From positions 310,001 to 374,000 of the forward strand of contig NZ_WNZW01000001.1 in assembly GCF_009725165.1 (NCBI RefSeq): 64,000 nucleotides of DNA, given 5' to 3'. This stretch comes from Paenibacillus woosongensis. GTDB taxonomy: Bacteria; Bacillota; Bacilli; Paenibacillales; Paenibacillaceae. Shown here piece after piece: positions 8,623 through 16,963 of this stretch. Numbering within the stretch: the first letter of the stretch is position 1; each line of letters opens with the position of its first letter. Below the pieces are notes generated by a model. The model was not told the DNA's origin. It saw only the letters and a list, made by a program, of their open reading frames with translations, and ran no database searches. The position numbers were made by a program, and so were the translations under genes.

Positions 8623-9192
8623 TCATGGTATATTCTGCTCCATTTCTGCAGCTAGATCAATGAGTTTGTTCAACGTTTTGAAGTTGCGGACCGTTGCAGG
8701 AACACCTAATTTATCAAGTCTGCCGGACAGCTTTGAATTGCGCGAACTATTGCCGTACAGCAGATAGATTTCCTTGCCTAGTATGACGTATTTATCTTCA
8801 CCAAAATCAGCAGAGTGCAGCTTCTCTACCTGCTCAATAGGCAGTTCCTTCTGCAAAATAGAGACGTACAGGCTCTCCCCAACTGATGATTCGGCTGCTT
8901 TGGCAAGCTCCTCTTCAGTGAAGGGGCATCGCTCTGCAATGCTGCGCAGTTCCGAAGCCGTTCTCACTATGACGCTAACTGACATTCCGAAGGCAGACTC
9001 GATCACCTGCTCGATCCGTATGCACAGTACGGATTTCTCTTCGCTCGATTCGAACAGGACATTTCCGCTCTGGATATACGTTTGTACTCGGGCGAGGCCT
9101 GCATCCTCTTTCAATACGCGCCTGAGCTCCGCCATTTTTAAGATATTTCTGCCTCCTACGTTGATCCCTCGCAGCAGAGCAATATAAACCAT
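8623..9192 (-). CDS. DUF1697-family protein
   Basis: 189 residues. The N-terminal signature MVYIALLRGINVGGRNILKM and the following YIQSGNVLFES are diagnostic of DUF1697, a family of soluble proteins with ferredoxin-like folds and no established function. Length is typical (about 180). GGCGGTGA lies upstream. It is monocistronic, with the oxalate decarboxylase gene divergent. Confidence 0.85.
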   Translation of the reverse strand: MVYIALLRGINVGGRNILKMAELRRVLKEDAGLARVQTYIQSGNVLFESSEEKSVLCIRIEQVIESAFGMSVSVIVRTASELRSIAERCPFTEEELAKAAESSVGESLYVSILQKELPIEQVEKLHSADFGEDKYVILGKEIYLLYGNSSRNSKLSGRLDKLGVPATVRNFKTLNKLIDLAAEMEQNIP

Positions 9193-9348
9193 GTTCGATC
9201 ACCGCCTTGTCCCCTTTTAGCGAAATTATATCATAGAGAGTCTCCACTAATAAACCTGGCAGCTATTTTTTGGTTTCATAATAACCAAGTATTCTCCCAT
9301 ATAAATAATTGGAGGACTTGTAATCCGATGTAATGGAGGGACAACTGC

Positions 9349-10542
9349 ATGAAAGAGACTAATTCTGGGCATGCCAAGCCTCTTATCGTGCCTCAGCCAA
9401 TCCGAAGCGACGGCGCGGGAGGGCCGGACTATGGCCCGCGGGATGTATGGAGAGATCTTGAAAACCCGGATCTCCTCGTTCCCCCTCCTACAGACGCCGG
9501 CTTGGTGCCTAATCTGAAAATGTCATTTTCCGATACCCATATGCAGTTAAACCACGGAGGCTGGTCTCGTGAAATTACCGTCCGCGATTTACCGGTCGCC
9601 ACAACGCTGGCTGGTGTAAACATGAGCCTGATTCCGGGCGGAGTAAGGGAACTGCACTAGCATCAGCAGGCGGAGTGGGCGTATATGATATGGGGAAAAG
9701 CACGGATTACCGCAGTGGATCAGAACGGACACAATTTCATCGCTGACGTCGGCGAAGGCGATTTATGGTATTTTCCTGCCGGAATTCCGCATTCGATCCA
9801 GGGCCTGGAGACAGGCTGCGAATTTTTGCTCGTGTTCGATGATGGTAAATTCTCTGACCTGAACACGCTGTCCCTTTCAGACTGTTTTGCCCACACGCCC
9901 AGGGATGTACTGGCCGCCAACTTCGGCGTTTCGGAAAACGTCTTTGCCTCGATTCCTTCCGGACAGGTATATATTTATCAGGACGAAGTCCCGGGTTCCC
10001 TAGAAAACCAGAAGGCCGAGTCCCCTTACGGCTCCGTACCGCTCAGCTTCAAGCACCGTCTTCTGGCCCAGCAGCCAGTCATAACTCCAGGCGGAAGCGT
10101 GAGAATTGTGGACTCCTCGAACTTTCCTATCTCGAAGACCGTCGCTGCCGCCTTGGTTGAGATCAAACCCGGAGCCATGCGGGAGCTTCACTGGCATCCC
10201 AATATTGACGAGTGGCAATATTACCTCACGGGTCAAGGACGCATGACTGTGTTTGCCGGAAGCGGAATTGCCCGCACCTTCAATTACAGGGCGGGCGATG
10301 TCGGCTACGTTCCGTTTGCATATGGCCACTATATTCAAAATACCGGAACGGAATCACTATGGTTTCTGGAAATATTCAAAAGCGACCGCTTCGCCGATAT
10401 TTCCTTAAACCAGTGGATGGCTCTGACACCCCGAAGCCTTGTCGCCAGCAACCTGCAGGTCGGACCTGAGCTGTTGGATGCCCTGCGCGCAGAGAAGTGG
10501 CCTGTCGTAAAATACCCTGCGGACTCCGAGGATCTGAAATAA
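9349..10542 (+). pseudogene. oxdC: Oxalate decarboxylase (bicupin) interrupted by one in-frame amber codon
   Basis: The frame is continuous for 398 codons apart from TAG at 9658-9660. It encodes a bicupin like OxdC/OxdD, which splits oxalate to formate and CO2 using Mn. The first cupin motif should read GVRELHWHQQAEW; here the Trp codon TGG is TAG, between the two His ligands. The second motif, [18 protein letters not shown], is intact, as are the C-terminal AGDVGYVPF and [24 protein letters not shown] lies before the ATG. A single substitution would restore a normal-length enzyme, so this is a recent nonsense mutation, suppression or a base-call error. The downstream part could reinitiate at ATG 9685, but that product would lack one metal site. 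Confidence 0.85.
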
Positions 10543-10588
10543 CGGTACGTACACCGTAACCGGTCGGCTCCTGGGCTCATTGCGCAGC

Positions 10589-11203
10589 TTATTTTTTCAA
10601 CCCCTCCCGCTCAGGTAGAGGAGATGCTACGTGCATTAGCAGTAAATAGTCTTCTTGCCCAGTTACAGACAAGCTTACCTTCATACTGCTGCGATCCACA
10701 CCTTGCCATAATAGATTATTTCCTTGCTGTGCCGAGATATCCGCTTGATCCAATATTTCTATATTTTCTGTTCGCGGTTTGGGAAGCCACTTGGACAAGA
10801 GAACTCCAAGCTCTTTTCCCCATTGTGCAAAATGATTGTTATCTGAAGTGGCAAACCGGTATTCTCCAGAGACCAATTGATCATCTTGGAAATTGTAAAT
10901 AACCGTCTGCTTTATGGAAGCATTTAGAGGGAATGTTCCTTCTACAATGAGCCAGTCATCATCATCCGACTGAATCAGCTTTTGCTTGTCAATGACCTCC
11001 TGCTTGGAGATCAGCCAAGGTAGTCCTTCGAAAATAAAAGTACCCTCCTGATAGGTTGCGGCCAGTAACTGCCCCAAGGTTTCATCTGAATATGTATATA
11101 TCTCGCTTTGAGCTGATTTCTTATGAAAACTGCATCCACTAGCTGTAATCACCACACTGAGTACAGTAATAAGGCAGAGAAACAACATTCTAGTTTTATT
11201 CAT
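10589..11203 (-). CDS. Secreted lipoprotein of unknown function
   Basis: 204 residues. The N-terminus MNKTRMLFLCLITVLSVVIT is followed by lipobox ASGC, so Cys24 should be lipidated and the protein anchored outside the membrane. The rest is soluble, with no repeats and no family I recognise; it has several aromatic strands (GTFIFEGLPWLI, LIVEGTFPLN, YNFQDDQLVSGEYRF). It is convergent with the oxalate decarboxylase gene, only 46 nt away, and has no operon partner. Confidence 0.7.
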   Translation of the reverse strand: MNKTRMLFLCLITVLSVVITASGCSFHKKSAQSEIYTYSDETLGQLLAATYQEGTFIFEGLPWLISKQEVIDKQKLIQSDDDDWLIVEGTFPLNASIKQTVIYNFQDDQLVSGEYRFATSDNNHFAQWGKELGVLLSKWLPKPRTENIEILDQADISAQQGNNLLWQGVDRSSMKVSLSVTGQEDYLLLMHVASPLPEREGLKK

Positions 11204-11294
11204 GCTGATTATCCCCCTTCTTAATTTGATTTAAATAATCTATTTCTACATTTTAAAGGAATATCCCTCCATATCCATCTTTAATAATACAAAG

Positions 11295-11319
11295 ACCCCT
11301 AGCATCAAATGCCAGGGGT
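11295..11319 (-). terminator. Terminator of the mhq-type operon
   Basis: ACCCCTGGCAT pairs with ATGCTAGGGGT on the minus strand, followed by CTTTGTATT. It starts 20 nt beyond the flavin-reductase stop codon and fits the end of the five-gene operon. Confidence 0.7.
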
Positions 11320-11338
11320 TAATTACGTCATAAATTTA

Positions 11339-11953
11339 TTATTGCGGCCGCTCAATTTCAAACATCTTGCCGAGGCCAGCGTAGGAACTGCCGGCGAGCC
11401 GGCTGACCGGATTCAGCTTCACGGGGTCAATACGGCCCTCTTCATAAATTTCCTCCTCCACGATAAATCGCACGACGCGGGCAATGAGCAGATCCGTAGT
11501 CGGCGGCGCATCCTCCGTTCCGCCCAGCGCCACAAGCTTTTCAAGCACGCATTCCATCCGAACCTTCGCTTCCCGGATGCCCGGTACAGCAATGACCTCG
11601 CTTGCAACCGTCGTCAGACTTGTCAAGGCAATCTCGCTTTCCTCCGGCGCCAGATTCGCCGCGGTCTCATTGACGGCTGCGGCCATGCTTTCATCGACGA
11701 TGTGAACGACAAGTTCCCCGCGTGCGGCCGCATTTCTGGCCGTATCCTTCGCCACTCCGTTTTTGCGCTGGACAGCTATGGACAGCATCGGAGGCGAGCT
11801 CGAGACGATCGAGAAATAACTGAAGGGCGCCGCGTTGAGCACTCCGCTCTCGGACAAGGTCGTTACGAAAGCAATAGGTCTTGGAATGATGCTGCCGATG
11901 AGCAGCTTGTAATTGTCCCGCTCGCTCTGCAATGACGGATCAATCGATATCAT
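11339..11953 (-). CDS. Flavin reductase family protein (DIM6/NTAB type)
   Basis: 204 residues. The N-terminal NYKLLIGSIIPRPIAFVTTLSE and the NAAPFSYFSIVSSSPPML segment mark the FMN-binding split-barrel flavin reductase domain. Related proteins pass reduced flavin to monooxygenases or act directly on quinones or nitro compounds. Its start overlaps the esterase stop by one base (TGATG), with GGGGAA as ribosome site, so it is translationally coupled as the last gene of the mhq operon. It is not part of the classical B. subtilis mhqNOP set, so its role in quinone detoxification is inferred from position. Confidence 0.8.
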   Translation of the reverse strand: MISIDPSLQSERDNYKLLIGSIIPRPIAFVTTLSESGVLNAAPFSYFSIVSSSPPMLSIAVQRKNGVAKDTARNAAARGELVVHIVDESMAAAVNETAANLAPEESEIALTSLTTVASEVIAVPGIREAKVRMECVLEKLVALGGTEDAPPTTDLLIARVVRFIVEEEIYEEGRIDPVKLNPVSRLAGSSYAGLGKMFEIERPQ

Positions 11954-12567
11954 CAGGCATTCCCCGTCTTTTCACGAAACCAGGCTGCCGCGGCATTGAC
12001 TTCGCTGCTTGTGAGCTGGTGCCCGAAATTCTCCCAATGCACGGTTACGTCGGCCCCCGCTCCGCTTAACAGCTTCTCAAGCTCTTCCGTCTCGCCAGGA
12101 GAACAAATCGGATCATTGGTCCCCGCCCCGATAAAGACGGGAACCCCGGCTAGATTCGGAAGCTGGATGCCTCGCAGAGGAACCATCGGATGATGGAGAA
12201 TCGCCCCTTTGAAGGCATGTTCATAATGGAACAGCAGACTGCCGGCAATGTTCGCTCCATTCGAGTAACCAATCGCCACCAGGTTCCCCCGGTCGAATTC
12301 GTATTCCTTGGCAGATTGATCCAGAAAATCATGCAGTTCCTTTGTGCGGAAGATCAAATCCTCTTCGTCAAAGACCCCTTCCGCGAGCCGTCTGAAGAAC
12401 CGCGGCATTCCGTTCTCTAGTACGTTCCCTCTTACTGCAAGAACAGAGGAGTTCGGCGATACCAGCTTGGCCAGCGGCAGCAAATCCCGCTCCGTTCCGC
12501 CCGTCCCGTGGAACAGCACCAGCGTTGGCGCTTTCGTATCGATCCCTTTTTCAAAAAGATGTCTCAT
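11953..12567 (-). CDS. mhqD: Carboxylesterase/hydrolase, MhqD-like
   Basis: 204 residues, alpha/beta hydrolase. The oxyanion segment LVLFHGTGGTERDLLPLA is followed by nucleophile elbow GYSNGANIA, Asp in GAGTNDPIC and His in FGHQLTSSEV, a complete triad. B. subtilis MhqD is a member of the MhqR-controlled quinone response. ATG 12567 overlaps the dioxygenase stop as TGATG behind GGAGGGG; the slightly longer GTG frame is less likely. The operon context with mhqN, mhqO and mhqP supports the name. Confidence 0.85.
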   Translation of the reverse strand: MRHLFEKGIDTKAPTLVLFHGTGGTERDLLPLAKLVSPNSSVLAVRGNVLENGMPRFFRRLAEGVFDEEDLIFRTKELHDFLDQSAKEYEFDRGNLVAIGYSNGANIAGSLLFHYEHAFKGAILHHPMVPLRGIQLPNLAGVPVFIGAGTNDPICSPGETEELEKLLSGAGADVTVHWENFGHQLTSSEVNAAAAWFREKTGNA

Positions 12568-13517
12568 CACTTTTGCCCCTCCTTTAACACCCTAACTTCA
12601 ATTGGCTCAAGATTAGCCTCGATCTGCGCCCGCACTGGTTCGAACCATGATGGAAGCATCAGTTTCTCGCCCAGCGCCTCCGGCTCCTCATCATGGGCAA
12701 AACCCGGAGGATCGGTAGCTATTTCAAAGAGTATTCCGCCTTCTTCCCGGAAGTAGATGGCATTGAAGTACTGGCGGTCGATGATTTGCGTCGGGTTAAA
12801 GCCGCTTTGGCCGACCTTTTGCTGCCACTCCTCGTGTTCGTCGAAGTCCTTTGCCCGCCAGGCGATATGGTGAACGGTGCCGGCTCCGCCGCTGCCCCAT
12901 TCCATATCCTTCAATGGCACATCGATGATGTTGCCGATCTCTCCCGAGGCTTGGAACCGGGCGTAGGAATCGTTCTCCGCCACTTTGCTAAATCCGAGAA
13001 CTTCCTCGAGAACCCGCATCGTTTGCTTAGCATGCACGCTAAATAAAACAGCCCCGCCAAAACCTTTGATCGCCTTGTCTGCAGGAATTCCTCCGAATGA
13101 CCAAGTGCTGTTGGCACCTGACCCCCGTTCTACGAGTTCAATCCACAACCCTTCGTTATCCCGGAAATGCAGGTAATCTTCACCAAATCGCGATGTTCTC
13201 GTTAGCGAAATGCCGAAGCCTTTCAGCCGATTTTCCCAGAACCCTAGCGCTCCTGGCGGTACGATGTATGTCGTGATTCCTACCTGGCCGCCTCCGACCT
13301 TCCCGCGCCGGGAATCCGGCCAAGGAAAGAAAGTAATGATCGTCCCCGGACTGCCGTTCTCATCACCAAAATACAAATGGTATACTTCCGGAGCATCAAA
13401 ATTGATCGTTCTTTTTACTAATCTTAATCCGAGAATACCGGCGTAGAAATCGACGTTCTCCTGCGGACTCCGCGCGAATGCTGTAATATGATGAATGCCT
13501 GCTGTTTGTAATTTCAT
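12567..13517 (-). CDS. mhqO: Ring-cleaving dioxygenase, MhqO-like
   Basis: 316 residues with two glyoxalase/VOC modules. Metal-ligand regions are visible: GIHHITAFARSPQENVDFY at the start, AGTVHHIAWRAKDFDEHEEW in the second half, and EEGGILFEIATDPPGF near the end. Proteins of this type are annotated as hydroquinone- or catechol-cleaving dioxygenases; in B. subtilis MhqO protects against 2-methylhydroquinone. AAAGGAG precedes the ATG. It sits between mhqN and mhqD in a tight operon. Confidence 0.88.
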   Translation of the reverse strand: MKLQTAGIHHITAFARSPQENVDFYAGILGLRLVKRTINFDAPEVYHLYFGDENGSPGTIITFFPWPDSRRGKVGGGQVGITTYIVPPGALGFWENRLKGFGISLTRTSRFGEDYLHFRDNEGLWIELVERGSGANSTWSFGGIPADKAIKGFGGAVLFSVHAKQTMRVLEEVLGFSKVAENDSYARFQASGEIGNIIDVPLKDMEWGSGGAGTVHHIAWRAKDFDEHEEWQQKVGQSGFNPTQIIDRQYFNAIYFREEGGILFEIATDPPGFAHDEEPEALGEKLMLPSWFEPVRAQIEANLEPIEVRVLKEGQK

Positions 13518-13547
13518 AGTTATACACTCCTTTGTATGAATTCAAAA

Positions 13548-14174
13548 TTAGAAGCCGTTATACGTAACGAACTCGCCGACTGGCTTGCGATACCCGCGCA
13601 GCCGCTGTCCAGATAAATCCTCTTTGCCCAGCGCGATCAGCATGACAGGGACGTATTGATCCGGAATGTTCAGTTCCTTCCGCATTTGCTCAGGATCAAA
13701 GCCGATCATCGGGCAAGTATCCCAGCCTTTGTCCTTCGCAATCAGCATAAATAGCATTGCCGACAGGCTCGCATTGCGAATGGCCTCATCCCGTTTAAAT
13801 GAATCGCCCCGCTCCTCATAGAACCGAGTTACCGATTCCACCGTCATATCGAGCTCCTGCTTATTTATAATACCCAAATGCAGCATTCCCTCGTTAAGCT
13901 GTCTCACATTTTGGTAAGCATTCAAATCGCCAAGAACGAGAATGGCAGCCGAGGCGGTCTTAATCTTGTATTGCTTGTTCGCGGCCTCGTACACTTTGTT
14001 TTTCTTCTCCGGATCATGCACGACAACGTAGTGGGCATGCTGCAAATTAAATGCAGACGGCGCATACTTCACAAGACTGAATATTTCCTCCAGCTCTTGC
14101 TCGGAGATTTTTGCCTCCGGGTGAAACTTCGTTGCAGACCTTCTCTCTTTTAACACATTCATAAGTTCGCTCAT
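13548..14174 (-). CDS. mhqN: Nitroreductase family protein, MhqN-like
   Basis: 208 residues. The N-terminal LKERRSATKFHPEAKI and SLVKYAPSAFNLQHAHYVVV are typical of FMN-dependent nitroreductases, and the C-terminal ALGKEDLSGQRLRGYRKPVGEFV closes the fold. It should reduce quinones or nitro compounds with NAD(P)H. GGAGG lies upstream. The order mhqP-mhqN-mhqO-mhqD differs from B. subtilis mhqNOP, but the gene content matches. Confidence 0.85.
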   Translation of the reverse strand: MSELMNVLKERRSATKFHPEAKISEQELEEIFSLVKYAPSAFNLQHAHYVVVHDPEKKNKVYEAANKQYKIKTASAAILVLGDLNAYQNVRQLNEGMLHLGIINKQELDMTVESVTRFYEERGDSFKRDEAIRNASLSAMLFMLIAKDKGWDTCPMIGFDPEQMRKELNIPDQYVPVMLIALGKEDLSGQRLRGYRKPVGEFVTYNGF

Positions 14175-14211
14175 GGTAAAAACCTCCGTCCATTTAACGT
14201 ATTATGTTCTA

Positions 14212-14607
14212 TTACAACAGAGCATCCAGCGAAATATGACCTGCGCCCGTCAATGCCATGGCAATCGCAACAACGAGCAGAACCAGCGGGTATTCATAGC
14301 CGTTTGCCGTCGACCACAAACCGTTCTTGAAGTGCACCTTGACGATCGCTCCCAGCATAGCCAGCGCAATGAGGGCGGCTGCCAGCGGCATAAGAAATCC
14401 TAACGTGAAGAGCAGTCCTCCGACAAATTCCATGAGCCCTGCCAGCACCGCCATCAGTACCCCCGGTTTGATGCCGATCGATTCCATCCAACCGCCGGTG
14501 CCCTTGGGCCCGTAGCCTCCGAACATCCCGAACAGTTTCTGTGCCCCATGACCAATAAACAATAGCCCTACAACTAAACGAATCAACAATAGTCCTACAT
14601 CCAACAT
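14212..14607 (-). CDS. mhqP: DoxX-family membrane protein, MhqP-like
   Basis: 131 residues with four predicted membrane segments. The N-terminal LIRLVVGLLFIGHGAQKLFGMFGG is the DoxX signature. The family is linked to quinone-pool or thiol redox processes, and B. subtilis MhqP is the third member of the mhqNOP operon. TTTGGAGG precedes the ATG. It is the first gene of the operon and lies just downstream of a palindromic operator. Confidence 0.85.
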   Translation of the reverse strand: MLDVGLLLIRLVVGLLFIGHGAQKLFGMFGGYGPKGTGGWMESIGIKPGVLMAVLAGLMEFVGGLLFTLGFLMPLAAALIALAMLGAIVKVHFKNGLWSTANGYEYPLVLLVVAIAMALTGAGHISLDALL

Positions 14608-14642
14608 GGTTTCTCATCCTCCAAATTTATTTTGAACTTCAT

Positions 14643-14660
14643 TATCTTTAATTCAAGATA
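14643..14660 (-). promoter_or_regulatory. MhqR-type operator upstream of mhqP
   Basis: TATCTTTAATTCAAGATA is an 18-nt near-perfect dyad of the form TATCTT-N6-AAGATA, close to the MhqR box known from B. subtilis. On the minus strand it lies in the spacer of a possible promoter (TTCACA, 16 nt, GATAAT), so binding would block the operon. Confidence 0.75.
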
Positions 14661-14698
14661 TTTGTGAAAAAAAGAAGAAGCGGCTGCAAACCCGTTTG

Positions 14699-15139
14699 CT
14701 AGGAGCTCTCCGCTCCTTTGCCCAGACGTTTGAGGAGTTCGATCGCCTGCAGCTTCTCTTCGTAGTTAAGTCCGCCCAGCTTCGAATGAACAAATTCGGA
14801 ATGATCCGGGAAAATCCGCTCGAACAACTCGTTTCCTTCCGCCGTAATTTCGGCGTAGATCACTCTTCGGTCCTGCTCGCAGGGTACCCGCCGAATAAGT
14901 CCTTTCTGAACGAGCTTATCGATATTGTAGGTCACGCTACCGCTGGTGATCAGAATTTTATCCCCGATCTGCTGCAAAGGAATCCGCCCTTTGTTATACA
15001 GCACCTCCAGAATTGTAAATTCCGAAGGGGATAAGCCCCGCTGCTTCATATCCTTGATCGCTTGATCCATGATCGTCTTGTAAGCTTTGGAGAGCACAAC
15101 AAACAATTTCAGCGAAGCAGTATGTTCTTGATCCGGCAT
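14699..15139 (-). CDS. mhqR: MarR-family regulator, MhqR-like repressor
   Basis: 146 residues. The MarR winged helix is clear: LSPSEFTILEVLYNKGRIPLQQIG, then ITSGSVTYNIDKLVQKGLIRR and CEQDRRVIYAEIT. I chose ATG 15139 because GGGGGTGA lies 5 nt upstream; the ORF extends 5 codons further. In B. subtilis MhqR represses mhqNOP and related genes and is inactivated by quinones, probably by ligand binding rather than Cys oxidation. TATCTT half-sites lie in its own promoter, which suggests autorepression. Confidence 0.88.
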   Translation of the reverse strand: MPDQEHTASLKLFVVLSKAYKTIMDQAIKDMKQRGLSPSEFTILEVLYNKGRIPLQQIGDKILITSGSVTYNIDKLVQKGLIRRVPCEQDRRVIYAEITAEGNELFERIFPDHSEFVHSKLGGLNYEEKLQAIELLKRLGKGAESS

Positions 15140-15155
15140 ATCGGTCACCCCCATT

Positions 15156-15193
15156 TATCTTGTGTTCAAATATCTTGAATTAAATATATCTTG
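15156..15193 (-). promoter_or_regulatory. Operator half-sites in the mhqR promoter
   Basis: Three TATCTT half-sites recur at about 15-16-nt spacing, and TATCTTGAATTAAATATA (15171-15188) resembles the mhqP operator with a weaker right arm. This fits autoregulation of mhqR. Confidence 0.6.
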
Positions 15194-15235
15194 TTTTTCC
15201 CCGCCTGTCAACCTTTTTTATAAAGATAGTATTTC

Positions 15236-15916
15236 CTACTGCTCTCTTCTTCTGTATAAATCCAGTGACTTATAGCCCTGAGCCAAAATATCTTTCATCT
15301 GCAACAGTCGCTTCTCCTGTGTCTCGCTTCTTTTTGCGCTGTATACATAACGTGCCCAGTCTTTCTGATAACCAGCCGCTAAATGATCGTATTGTTCCAG
15401 CAGTTCCTTATCGCTGCTCAAATACTCGCGAATGCTGGAGATATAATCCACGTAATCGTCAACCCGCTGGCTGCTCTTTGTGTTAGTCCGTTTACTCTTC
15501 CTTTGAGCTTGCGATTTCAAGCCTATAACAGTAAAGACATCATCCATGCTGACCATCCGCGAAAACTTCAATGTGCTGCCGGATACATAGCCTTCCTCAT
15601 TCACTACGTTTTGTTCAAAGAAGCTGTCCCGGTCGATATACTCCTTGTATTTGCGGTTGCTTTTCTTTGGGTAGGCAAAAAACAAATATCCATTCTCTTG
15701 AATGGCTTGCTTACGAATAATGAGATCCAAATACTCCTTAAACTGATCCATATTAAATATGAATACAAAAATAAGATCATACTTCTCCTTCGTCATTTCG
15801 GTATCGAATTGCAGCTCGTTAAAGTACGCTATATCCTCCGGCTGATTCAGGATCAGCTTCGATTCGTATTTATTCAGATTTAATTTTGCCACGATATTAT
15901 TTGGTGAATTGTTCAT
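15236..15916 (-). CDS. YdeI/OmpD-associated-family protein
   Basis: 226 residues. The last 50 residues (YQKDWARYVYSAKRSETQEK to MKDILAQGYKSLDLYRR) match the YdeI/OmpD-associated domain, whose E. coli founder affects resistance to cationic peptides and bacteriocins. The N-terminal 130 residues form a DUF3052-like alpha/beta domain (YDLIFVFIFNMDQFKEYL, ENGYLFFAYPKKSNRKY). The middle is basic and serine/threonine-rich. It is soluble, with no signal peptide, and not in an operon. The molecular function is unknown. Confidence 0.65.
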   Translation of the reverse strand: MNNSPNNIVAKLNLNKYESKLILNQPEDIAYFNELQFDTEMTKEKYDLIFVFIFNMDQFKEYLDLIIRKQAIQENGYLFFAYPKKSNRKYKEYIDRDSFFEQNVVNEEGYVSGSTLKFSRMVSMDDVFTVIGLKSQAQRKSKRTNTKSSQRVDDYVDYISSIREYLSSDKELLEQYDHLAAGYQKDWARYVYSAKRSETQEKRLLQMKDILAQGYKSLDLYRRREQ

Positions 15917-16049
15917 CGTCTCCGACCTTTCTTGTTATGAAGTCATGCTGCCTAATCTAAATGATAACATAAAGGTTAAGCAGGAAATAAAGAAGCCCAG
16001 GTAGAAATGTGATGTTAAGTAAAACACCCGAAGGGAGATTGAGACAGGA

Positions 16050-16706
16050 ATGCTGTTGGAAAAAGGACAAAAACTGCTGTTCATTGGAGACTCGATTACG
16101 GATTGCGAGCGTCAACGGCCAGATGGAGAAGGATTGTTTTCCGCTTTAGGCAAAGGATATGTCGCTCTGGTTGACGCCCTGCTGCAGTCGGTCTATCCGG
16201 AGCTGGGTATACGTGTAGTGAACAAAGGGAACAGTGGCAACACCGTACGCGACTTGCAGGAGAGATGGCAGGAGGATGTGCTCGATCAAAAGCCGGACTG
16301 GTTGTCCATCATGATCGGAATTAACGATGTATGGCGCCAATATGATACGCCGCTAATTACCGAGTGGCATGTCTATGCCGAGGAATATGAAAAGACACTG
16401 CGTGATCTCGTAGCCAAGACGAAGCCGCAATTGGAAGGGCTTGTATTAATGACTCCATTTTATTTGGAGCCCAATCCCGAGGATAAAATGCGCAAGACGA
16501 TGGATGAATACGGGGCGATCGTGAAGAAGGTCGCTGCTGATACTGGTGCGGTATTCGTCGATACCCAAGCGGCGTTTAATGTAGTGCTTGAGGAGCTGTA
16601 CCCGGCAACGCTGGCCTGGGATCGCGTCCATCCTTCCTATACAGGGCATATGGTACTGGCCCGGGCATTTTTGAAGGAAGTCGGGTTTGAGTGGAACCGG
16701 GGTTAG
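16050..16706 (+). CDS. axe2: SGNH-hydrolase acetylxylan esterase, Axe2-like
   Basis: 218 residues, intracellular (no signal peptide). SGNH blocks are all present: block I GDSIT with nucleophile Ser15, block II NKGNSGNT, block III MIGINDVWRQYD, and block V DRVHP with Asp191/His194. Length and sequence recall the Geobacillus stearothermophilus Axe2, which removes acetyl groups from xylo-oligosaccharides, including the long stretch ELGIRVVNKG to IMIGINDVW. It would finish deacetylation of imported xylan fragments. It is monocistronic with its own terminator. Specificity is inferred from homology recalled from memory. Confidence 0.88.
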   Translation: MLLEKGQKLLFIGDSITDCERQRPDGEGLFSALGKGYVALVDALLQSVYPELGIRVVNKGNSGNTVRDLQERWQEDVLDQKPDWLSIMIGINDVWRQYDTPLITEWHVYAEEYEKTLRDLVAKTKPQLEGLVLMTPFYLEPNPEDKMRKTMDEYGAIVKKVAADTGAVFVDTQAAFNVVLEELYPATLAWDRVHPSYTGHMVLARAFLKEVGFEWNRG

Positions 16707-16756
16707 GATAGCTATATTGGGTTTAGCTGAGACTAATCTTTATGCGGTAACAACAA

Positions 16757-16797
16757 ATGACCTCTGGATGATGTTCGATCCGGGGTCATTTTATTTT
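16757..16797 (+). terminator. Terminator of the acetylxylan esterase gene
   Basis: AATGACC...GGAT pairs with ATCC...GGTCATT, followed by TTATTTTT. Confidence 0.75.
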
Positions 16798-16963
16798 TAC
16801 TTTCGCAGATAAAATATACCCTGAACCTAAGTGTATCATTAGTTTCAAGGTGGGAAGGTGAACGGCTTGACTACGAAGTTGGCCAGACAAAGAACTGTCC
16901 TCGTTAATACGGACGCACGTAGACCAACGGGCAACAGTTCAGTTCAAGCTTGGATTAGGCTGA

